DNA of 10,149 nt from Fimenecus sp045602655. Its GTDB lineage: Bacteria > Bacillota > Clostridia > Oscillospirales > Acutalibacteraceae. The DNA is taken from NCBI GenBank assembly GCA_045602655.1, contig JAZSBY010000049.1:1-10149 (forward strand), in the 5' to 3' direction. A program made the translations under genes and the position numbers. The notes beneath the pieces are model-generated. The model was not told the origin of the DNA and searched no databases. It was given only the letters and a program-made list of their open reading frames with translations. Each line of letters begins with the position of its first letter. The stretch's first letter is position 1. This document shows, in pieces, positions 1 to 5,284 of the stretch.

Positions 1-42
1 GGGATTTAATAGGTTTTAATTCTAAACTTTACATAAAGTAAT

Positions 43-84
43 TGAAAAAATCTCGCAAGATATATGTCTTGCGAGATTTTTTCA
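43..84. terminator. Bidirectional intrinsic terminator after ldh
   Basis: Arms 43-60 and 67-84 are perfectly complementary (18 bp) around the 6-base loop TATATG. The GC-richer core is TCTCGCAAGA / TCTTGCGAGA. It is flanked by A6 (45-50) on the left and T6 (77-82) on the right, so either transcript has a core hairpin followed by a U-tract. On the minus strand it lies about 36 bases past the ldh stop and would end the asnB-ldh transcript. The two-way design suggests a convergent gene ending just left of the window, which is inference. Nothing else is visible in 1-119. Confidence 0.92.
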
Positions 85-119
85 TTATAATATGCTCCAA
101 AAATATATAGGATGTTTTT

Positions 120-1079
120 TTAATGCAATATGTTTATCTGTTTAGAAGTTTCTTTTAAAAAATTACAAGATTCTATAAAGGCTTTTCTTTCGTTTTCCTT
201 TAAGTCAAGTACGATTATGTCCTCTATACCGTTTCGTCCAATTATTGCAGGTAACCCGGCATAAACATCAGTTACTCCATATTGTCCATTTAGCATAACT
301 GATACTGTTAAAGCACTTTTTTCGTCTCCTAAAATTGCCCTTACAATCCGTACTAATGCCATTCCAATTCCATAATAGGTAGCATTTTTTGCTCTTATTA
401 TTTCTTGTGCTGCACCTGTAACACTTTTACTTATCTTGTATAGCTCCTCAAAATTAAACCTGCCCTGCGACGAGTCGACTATATCATAGATTTTTTTAGT
501 GGTAACATATGCTTGAGACCACGGGATAATTTCGCTGTCACCGTGTTCACCAATAACATAAGCATGAACATTTCTTGGGTCAATTTTAAAATAATCGCCA
601 AGCAGATAGCGTAATCTTGCCGTATCAAGTGTTGTACCACTTCCGATAACTTTTGTACTATTAAATTTTGACAATTCTAATGTTATTTTTGTCATTATAT
701 CAACAGGATTTGTAGCGACAAGAAATATTCCATCAAAACCACTTTTAACAACAGGGTCAATTATAGATTTAAAAACATCATAATTTCGGTTAAGAAGTTC
801 TATTCTGCTTTCGCCCTCTTTTTGATTTACTCCTGCAGCAATTACTACAATATCCGCATCGCAACAATCACAATATTCGCCATCATAGATTAACATATTG
901 CGTTTTGCAAAAGATAGTCCGTGATTAAGGTCCATTGTTTCGCCGTGTGCCTTAACTTTGTTTATATCTATAAGAACAAGTTGGTCACACTCACCACTGT
1001 TAAGTAAAGCGTATGCGAAACTCATTCCGACAAATCCTGTTCCTATAAGTGCAACTTTTTTTAAATCCTTATTCTTCAT
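120..1079 (-). CDS. ldh: L-lactate dehydrogenase (NAD+, FBP-activated type)
   Basis: Cytoplasmic enzyme reducing pyruvate to L-lactate with NADH, regenerating NAD+ in fermentation. The 319 residues match the usual family length. Visible features: Rossmann motif GTGFVG (13-18); D38 at the end of strand 2, for NAD; the substrate-loop segment NQKEGESR with Q86, the residue that marks lactate rather than malate dehydrogenase; R92; N124 in VATNPVD; D152 and R155; and catalytic H179 in GEHGDSE. With a constant offset of 16 from classical LDH numbering, R157 and H172 fall on the Arg173/His188 pair that binds fructose-1,6-bisphosphate, so allosteric activation by FBP is likely. It is the second gene of an operon with asnB, 11 bp upstream. 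Its ribosome binding site AAAGGA (1087-1092) overlaps the asnB stop, suggesting translational coupling. No separate promoter was seen. An unusual but harmless-looking Cys cluster (C70, C72, C73) precedes the DADIVV strand. Confidence 0.95.
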   Translation of the reverse strand: MKNKDLKKVALIGTGFVGMSFAYALLNSGECDQLVLIDINKVKAHGETMDLNHGLSFAKRNMLIYDGEYCDCCDADIVVIAAGVNQKEGESRIELLNRNYDVFKSIIDPVVKSGFDGIFLVATNPVDIMTKITLELSKFNSTKVIGSGTTLDTARLRYLLGDYFKIDPRNVHAYVIGEHGDSEIIPWSQAYVTTKKIYDIVDSSQGRFNFEELYKISKSVTGAAQEIIRAKNATYYGIGMALVRIVRAILGDEKSALTVSVMLNGQYGVTDVYAGLPAIIGRNGIEDIIVLDLKENERKAFIESCNFLKETSKQINILH

Positions 1080-1086
1080 TGTATTT

Positions 1087-1092
1087 TCCTTT
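1087..1092 (-). promoter_or_regulatory. ldh ribosome binding site overlapping asnB stop
   Basis: Read on the minus strand, AAAGGA lies 7 bases before the ldh ATG (1079-1077) and shares bases with the TAA stop of asnB (1093-1091). This placement fixes the ldh start and implies that ribosomes finishing asnB can help initiate ldh. Confidence 0.75.
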
Positions 1093-2920
1093 ATTCAATT
1101 CTAATTTTATATTTTTTTAACCAATAATTTATCTGAACAAAATAAGCAATTGTTTGTGGTGTTGTCATCAATTGACCATACCACGGTTCGTTTTGCTCTG
1201 TATAAATTAGTTTTTCCAACTCTGATTTTTTTATAAATGAAAAAATTGGGGATGAGTTATTGTTTATTATTTCTAATAACATATCAGATACTATTTTTAA
1301 ATATACAGGATTGTGTGTTTTTGGGTACGGACTTTTTTTCCTCCATAAAATTTCATCGGGTAAAAATCCTTTCATGGCTTTTCTAAGAAGTCCTTTTTCA
1401 AAATTGTTATAGTTTTTATATTCCCAAGGTACAGAATATAAATATTCAGCAATTCTGTAATCACAAAATGGAACACGGACTTCAAGACCATTATACATGC
1501 TCATACGGTCTTTTCTGTCTAATAAGGTCTGCATAAACCAATCAATATTTAACTTCATCATTTCTCTCATTCTTGATTCAATAGGGGATAGATTTCCTAC
1601 TTTTGAAGTGTTAATTATTGTATCTTTATATCTTGAATACACATAATCTTCACAAGCTGGAATTCTAATATCATCTCTTATAAACGTTTTTCTGTACTTA
1701 ATTGATTGTGACCAAGGGAATCCGTTTGTGGCTCTTATTTCTTTATCTCTATACCAAGGATAACCACCAAAAATTTCGTCTGCACACTCTCCGGAAAGTG
1801 CAACTGTACAATGTTTCTTTATCTCTTTACAAAACAATAATAATGATGAATCTACATCAGCCATTCCCGGTAAATCCCGAGCATCCACAGCATTAGTTAA
1901 TGCCTCGGCAAGACTTTCATTGCTCAATGTGATTAAATGTTGTTCACAATCAAGATAATCAACCATCTTTTTGATATACTCAGTATCACTATTTGGTTGG
2001 AATTTACTTGATTTAAAATATATGTCATTGTTTTCATAAGTTACTGAAAATGTATTTAATTTAATATTTTTATTTTTAAGATATTTATTTGCAATGCTTG
2101 ATATTATGCTTGAGTCCAATCCGCCTGATAAAAATGTTCCGATTTGTACATCGGATACTAATTGACGAGTTATTGCATCATTAACAAGATATCTTATCTT
2201 ATCAACTGTTTCTTCAAGACTATCATTGTGTTCACAATCTTTTAGAGTCCAATATTTTCTGATTTTTATACCGCTTTTAGAATACACTCCCCAACAAGCC
2301 GGCTTTAATTCATATATATCTTTAAATACACCACAACCGGGAGTACGACCTGGTCCAATGTACATTATCTCCGCAATAGAGTTTTCGTTTATTATAGGTT
2401 CGATATAATTATGCTCAAGAATTGCTTTAATTTCTGAACCGAAAATAAAACTGTTGTTTTTTACTGTATAAAAAAATGGTTTTACACCCATTCTATCCCT
2501 TGCAAAAAACAAGTGGTTTTCAAATTTGTCCCATATTGCAAAAGAAAATATTCCGTTGAATTTATCTAAGCAGTTTTCTTGCCATTGAATGTATGATTTT
2601 AAAACAACTTCAGTATCTGAGTATCCTGAAAAATTATGTCCCAATAATAATAATTCATTCTTAATTTCATCTGTGTTATACAGTTCACCATTATACACTA
2701 TGGTGAATTCTTTTTGTCCTTGTTTGAAAGTCATTGGTTGAACACCGTTTTCAATATCAATAACTGCAAGTCTTGAGTGTATAAGTGCGACATTATCACT
2801 AATTATAATTCCATTTTGGTCAGGTCCACGAGGTTCTAATACTTTTTGCATTTTCATGAAAGAATCCTTGTTTTTTATAACAGAATGTGAATACGAAACT
2901 TCACCTGCAATACCACACAT
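1091..2920 (-). CDS. asnB: Asparagine synthetase B, glutamine-hydrolysing
   Basis: Converts aspartate, glutamine and ATP to asparagine, glutamate, AMP and PPi in the cytoplasm. The N-terminal class II glutaminase domain (about 1-200) begins MCGIAG, with the Cys2 nucleophile exposed after Met removal. It contains RGPD (31-34), YNGELYN (76-82) and SDTEV (101-105). The C-terminal synthetase domain (about 225-600) has the ATP-pyrophosphatase loop SGGLDSS (265-271), the SGECADEIFGGY segment (376-387, with Cys where E. coli has Gly), DRKDRMSM (468-475), EVRVPF (480-485), and RKKSPYPKTHNP (527-538). The 609 residues are full length for the AsnB family, so both half-reactions should be intact. The start is fixed by the MCGIAG requirement and by AGAGGTGAT (2924-2932 on the minus strand). 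It is the first gene of an asnB-ldh operon, transcribed away from the GH28 gene. Other AsnB-fold amidotransferases exist, such as those modifying peptides or cell-wall precursors, but the motif set fits true asparagine synthesis best. Confidence 0.94.
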   Translation of the reverse strand: MCGIAGEVSYSHSVIKNKDSFMKMQKVLEPRGPDQNGIIISDNVALIHSRLAVIDIENGVQPMTFKQGQKEFTIVYNGELYNTDEIKNELLLLGHNFSGYSDTEVVLKSYIQWQENCLDKFNGIFSFAIWDKFENHLFFARDRMGVKPFFYTVKNNSFIFGSEIKAILEHNYIEPIINENSIAEIMYIGPGRTPGCGVFKDIYELKPACWGVYSKSGIKIRKYWTLKDCEHNDSLEETVDKIRYLVNDAITRQLVSDVQIGTFLSGGLDSSIISSIANKYLKNKNIKLNTFSVTYENNDIYFKSSKFQPNSDTEYIKKMVDYLDCEQHLITLSNESLAEALTNAVDARDLPGMADVDSSLLLFCKEIKKHCTVALSGECADEIFGGYPWYRDKEIRATNGFPWSQSIKYRKTFIRDDIRIPACEDYVYSRYKDTIINTSKVGNLSPIESRMREMMKLNIDWFMQTLLDRKDRMSMYNGLEVRVPFCDYRIAEYLYSVPWEYKNYNNFEKGLLRKAMKGFLPDEILWRKKSPYPKTHNPVYLKIVSDMLLEIINNNSSPIFSFIKKSELEKLIYTEQNEPWYGQLMTTPQTIAYFVQINYWLKKYKIRIE

Positions 2921-3036
2921 AATATCACCTCTAAATAATCATTCATAATAGAATATGATTTCAAACAGCAAAAATTCGTTTATAATCTTTTATTTTTTAA
3001 AACTGTGTGATAATATATTCAAGAGGTGATATTATG
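2918..3036. repeat. 15-bp inverted repeat formed by the two ribosome binding site/start blocks
   Basis: The block AGAGGTGATATTATG lies at 3022-3036 on the plus strand (GH28 ribosome binding site plus ATG). Its exact reverse complement lies at 2918-2932 (asnB ribosome binding site plus ATG). The 15 bases are identical and the flanking bases differ. The two divergent genes therefore have the same translation-initiation block facing outward. Confidence 0.9.
2921..3033. promoter_or_regulatory. Divergent control region between asnB-ldh and GH28 gene
   Basis: This AT-rich gap must hold the 5' ends of two opposite transcripts. For the plus-strand gene, TATAAT at 2981-2986 is a perfect -10 box, but the best -35 16 bases upstream (TTTCAA, 2959-2964) is weak, hinting at activator dependence. 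It would give a leader of about 40 nt. For asnB, TATTAT read on the minus strand around 2945-2950 is a weak -10 candidate without a good -35. AATCAT (2937-2942) and ATGATT (2955-2960) form a 6-bp inverted repeat with a 12-bp spacer, a possible but unproven operator. The leaders are too short for a T-box or riboswitch, and none was seen. Confidence 0.6.
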
Positions 3037-4572
3037 TCACGATTTATAAACCATATTGGTTCTTTTTTTCCAAGGATGCAAAAAGACTTTAAAATATATG
3101 ATGGAGATATTTTTTCGGAGATTTATGATGGGGATTTTTATGTAGATATTCCTTATGACAAATATATAAATCATGATGTTTTCTATAATTTAACAGAATT
3201 TATATCAATAAAAGAATTTGGTGCAATTCCGGAGAATCCATTAATAAATAATGCTGATGTTATAAATTCTGCAATTAAAAAGTGCTATGAAAATGGTGGT
3301 GGAGTTGTTCTTATTGACGGTGGAAACTATACTTGTGGCACTATATATTTAAGAAGTAATGTTACTCTTTACATAGAAAAAGATTCATCAATTATTGCAT
3401 CCCATAATACTTCTGATTTTACTGATAATTCATTGATATTTGCTGAAAATTGCAAAAATTCTGCTATAATTGGACCTGGTAAAATATGCGGTGAAGGGAA
3501 TTACTTTTCATTAAAACCACATTTACCACCCAAAACCAAACCTTTTGAAAAAACGCTTGATGTATGGGATTTACGACAGGAGTATCGCAAGAGAATTCGT
3601 TTTCCGCATAAAACAAAATACGGTTATCTTGTTTTATTTAGAAATTGCTCTAATATAAAAATTCATAATTTGGTACTTGAAAATTCAGCAATGTGGACAG
3701 TAAACATTAACTCTTGTATCAACGCAGAAATATCAAATATAGTCATAAATAATAACCGGCATATAGCGAATACTGACGGAATCGATATATGTGGTTCATC
3801 AAATGTTGTTATTAAAAATTGTTTCATTTCAACTGCTGACGACGGTATAGTCTTAAAAAATAATTTGAGTGTAGCAACATCCGGTGACGACGGTTTAATT
3901 ATTAAAAACAATCTTAATATTGCTTGTGAAAATGTTATGAGTAATATTAACATTTATGATTGTGAAGTTGTTTCTTGTACAAATGCTTTTAAAATCGGGA
4001 CAGAAACCTCCCTTGATATTTGTGATGTAACCGTTAAAAACTGTAAATTATATTTAAAAGATATTTTTCCAGCAGGAGTCAGTGGAATATCAATCGAATC
4101 TTGTGACGGAGCAGTTGTAAATAATATTAGTATTACTGATATTGAAATGGATTCAATGGCTTGTCCTGTGTTTATAAGGCTTTGTAATCGTAATGGTGAT
4201 AAAAGGACTGACCTTGATGGTAGGGGCGAAATTCGTGATGTTAAGATAAAAAATATTACTGCAAATAATATTCAAATTCCTGTTATGATTATGGGGATTC
4301 CTAATCAACATATCAAAAATGTTCAACTTGAAAATTTTGATATGAATTACGCAACCGGTAAAGACTATATTGATTTGCGTTTTAGAATTCCTGAACAAGA
4401 AATGGAATATCCCGAATGTAATCGTTTCAGAAATATAAATGCCTACGGAATTTTTGTTCGTCATGCTGACAATATTTTATTAAAAAATTTTAAAGCAATA
4501 CCACGTGATAAAACTCATCGTAAATTCAAAATAATAATTGATTCTAATAATTTCAAGATAGATAAGGAGTAG
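3034..4572 (+). CDS. GH28-type (polygalacturonase-like) right-handed beta-helix protein, predicted intracellular
   Basis: Likely glycosidase of the pectin-lyase-fold superfamily, 512 residues. Residues 57-123 carry the entry module of these proteins (EFGAIPENP, then an Asn/Ala helix, ENGGGVVLIDGGNYTCGTIYL, and a SNVTLYIEK strand). Short beta-helix strands rich in N and C follow: NCSNIKIHNL, NTDGIDICGSSNVVIKNC, and others. NTDGID (246-251) and ADDG (268-271) match the GH28 catalytic aspartates. The canonical GHG His is replaced by CTNAFKIGTE (315-324) and no Arg-Ile-Lys is visible. The C-terminal half (GVSGISIESCDGA, FIRLCNRNGD, AYGIFVRH) resembles a broad GH28-like group whose substrates are mostly uncharacterised. 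The N-terminus has no signal peptide, so it should act on imported oligosaccharides. I chose ATG 3034 because AGAGGTGAT lies just before it; a GTG at 3007 in frame has no ribosome binding site. It is cotranscribed with the O-acetyltransferase 7 bp downstream. Fold is confident; exact substrate is not. Confidence 0.85.
   Translation: MSRFINHIGSFFPRMQKDFKIYDGDIFSEIYDGDFYVDIPYDKYINHDVFYNLTEFISIKEFGAIPENPLINNADVINSAIKKCYENGGGVVLIDGGNYTCGTIYLRSNVTLYIEKDSSIIASHNTSDFTDNSLIFAENCKNSAIIGPGKICGEGNYFSLKPHLPPKTKPFEKTLDVWDLRQEYRKRIRFPHKTKYGYLVLFRNCSNIKIHNLVLENSAMWTVNINSCINAEISNIVINNNRHIANTDGIDICGSSNVVIKNCFISTADDGIVLKNNLSVATSGDDGLIIKNNLNIACENVMSNINIYDCEVVSCTNAFKIGTETSLDICDVTVKNCKLYLKDIFPAGVSGISIESCDGAVVNNISITDIEMDSMACPVFIRLCNRNGDKRTDLDGRGEIRDVKIKNITANNIQIPVMIMGIPNQHIKNVQLENFDMNYATGKDYIDLRFRIPEQEMEYPECNRFRNINAYGIFVRHADNILLKNFKAIPRDKTHRKFKIIIDSNNFKIDKE
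3094..3147 (+). repeat. 27-bp imperfect tandem repeat in the GH28-like gene
   Basis: Two adjacent 9-codon units encode IYDGDIFSE (residues 21-29) and IYDGDFYVD (30-38). They share 5 of 9 residues and, counted by hand, 19 of 27 bases. The segment is acidic and aromatic and lies ahead of the beta-helix entry module. It may be an old slippage duplication or simply a chance similarity. Confidence 0.6.
3829..3924 (+). repeat. 48-bp imperfect tandem repeat over the catalytic DDG segment of the GH28-like gene
   Basis: Units 3829-3876 and 3877-3924 encode STADDGIVLKNNLSVA (266-281) and TSGDDGLIIKNNLNIA (282-297). They match at 8 of 16 residues, with most others conservative, and by hand count at 32 of 48 bases. 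Both keep DDG and KNNL. GH28 proteins normally have one such DD segment, followed directly by a CEN-type strand, here ACENV (297-301). Confidence 0.75.
4564..4569 (+). promoter_or_regulatory. Ribosome binding site of the O-acetyltransferase
   Basis: AAGGAG sits inside the last codons of the GH28-like gene, ending just before its TAG stop and 10 bases before ATG 4580. It supports coupled translation of the two genes and fixes the downstream start. Confidence 0.8.
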
Positions 4573-4579
4573 ACGGAAA

Positions 4580-5191
4580 ATGGATATTCGTGAAAAAATG
4601 CATACAGGGGATTTATATCTCTCAATGGATGAAGATTTATTCAATGAACAGCTTACGTTTCTTGATAAATTGTATGACTTTAATGCTACAAGACCTACAG
4701 AACTTGAAAAGCGAACAGAAATGCTCAAAAAAATGTTTGCAGAAATAGGTGAGGATTGTTATATTGAACCACCACTCCATGCTAATTGGGCAGGAAAACA
4801 TGTTCATTTTGGTAAGGGAGTTTACGCTAATTTTAATCTGACACTTGTTGATGATACTCACATTCATGTTGGCGATTACACGATGATTGGCCCAAATGTT
4901 GTTTTAGCCACGGCAGGTCATCCCATATTACCCGAATTAAGACCATTAGCATATCAGTACAATATGCCAATTCATATTGGTAAAAATTGTTGGTTGGGAG
5001 CAGGCGTAATTGTTCTACCTGGAATTACTATTGGTGATAATTCAGTAATTGGTGCTGGGAGTGTTGTTACAAAAGACATTCCCTCAAATGTAGTTGCAGT
5101 TGGTAATCCTTGCAAAGTTTTACGAGAGATTAATGAGAGTGACAGAAAATATTACTATAAAGATAGAAAAATTGATTTAGACGAAGTTTAA
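4580..5191 (+). CDS. Sugar O-acetyltransferase, maltose/galactoside acetyltransferase family
   Basis: Transfers acetyl from acetyl-CoA to a sugar hydroxyl; expected to be a cytoplasmic trimer. The 203 residues are the normal length. Residues 3-57 form the N-terminal MAC-type helical cap (REKMHTGDLYLSMDEDL). Residues about 74-180 form a left-handed beta-helix of hexapeptide turns (IHVGDY, IHIGKN, ITIGDN, SVIGAG). The catalytic His is H114 in ATAGHP, one position from His115 of E. coli LacA. N84, D91/D92 and W138 also align with LacA pocket residues at about the same offset. VVAVGNPCKVLREI (171-184) is the family's typical C-terminal acetyl-CoA-site strand. It is the second gene of an operon with the GH28-like gene, and its last codons lie in the terminator stem. 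The true acceptor is unknown: these enzymes are promiscuous, and neither lacA nor maa can be asserted. The context suggests acetylating sugars released by the neighbour, possibly as detoxification (inference). Confidence 0.92.
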   Translation: MDIREKMHTGDLYLSMDEDLFNEQLTFLDKLYDFNATRPTELEKRTEMLKKMFAEIGEDCYIEPPLHANWAGKHVHFGKGVYANFNLTLVDDTHIHVGDYTMIGPNVVLATAGHPILPELRPLAYQYNMPIHIGKNCWLGAGVIVLPGITIGDNSVIGAGSVVTKDIPSNVVAVGNPCKVLREINESDRKYYYKDRKIDLDEV

Positions 5192-5205
5192 ACTTCGTCT
5201 TTTTT
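5180..5205 (+). terminator. Intrinsic terminator overlapping the end of the O-acetyltransferase gene
   Basis: GACGAAGT (5180-5187) pairs with ACTTCGTC (5192-5199) around a TTAA loop, followed by T6 (5200-5205). The left arm encodes the last residues DEV, and the TAA stop is in the loop and right arm. It separates the metabolic cassette from uvrBA. Confidence 0.9.
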
Positions 5206-5225
5206 GCATTTATATTAAATTTTAG

Positions 5226-5254
5226 TTGATTATAATTTTATAATATTGTATAAT
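5226..5254 (+). promoter_or_regulatory. Sigma-A-type promoter of uvrB-uvrA
   Basis: TTGATT (5226-5231) and a perfect TATAAT (5249-5254) are separated by the ideal 17 bases. Transcription should start near 5261, giving a leader of about 20 nt to ATG 5282. It lies directly after the preceding terminator. Confidence 0.88.
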
Positions 5255-5257
5255 TAA

Positions 5258-5271
5258 AGAACAAATGTGCG
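5258..5271 (+). promoter_or_regulatory. Probable LexA (SOS) operator over the uvrB start site
   Basis: AGAACAAATGTGCG matches 12 of 14 positions of the Gram-positive SOS box CGAAC-RNRY-GTTYG. The two mismatches are A for C at position 1 and G for the second T of the right half-site. It starts 4 bases after the -10 box and covers the predicted start site, where a bound repressor would block transcription. uvrBA is a classic LexA regulon member in Bacillus, which supports the call; binding itself is inferred. Confidence 0.62.
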
Positions 5272-5272
5272 T

Positions 5273-5284
5273 GAGGTAATTATG
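5273..5284 (+). promoter_or_regulatory. uvrB ribosome binding site and start choice
   Basis: GAGGT (5273-5277) lies 4-5 bases before ATG 5282. An in-frame GTG at 5267 would sit about 6 bases from the predicted transcript start, inside the SOS-like box and ahead of this ribosome binding site, so it is unlikely to be used. ATG 5282 also gives the standard UvrB beginning MFKLVSDYKPTGDQP. Confidence 0.85.

Noticed and set aside
376..420. Possible malate dehydrogenase identity for the Rossmann enzyme
   Set aside because: Q86 in the substrate loop and the FBP-site pair R157/H172 indicate lactate dehydrogenase; malate dehydrogenases carry Arg at the loop position.
3007..3033. Upstream GTG start for the GH28-like gene, adding 9 residues (MIIYSRGDI)
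   Set aside because: The AGAGGTGAT ribosome binding site lies inside this extension and directly before ATG 3034; no ribosome binding site precedes the GTG.
2921..3033. T-box or riboswitch upstream of asnB
   Set aside because: The whole divergent gap is about 113 bp and is shared by two transcripts, and no T-box sequence or multi-stem structure is visible.
5267..5281. Upstream GTG start for uvrB, adding MREVI
   Set aside because: It lies about 6 bases from the predicted transcript start and before the GAGGT ribosome binding site; ATG 5282 gives the normal UvrB N-terminus.
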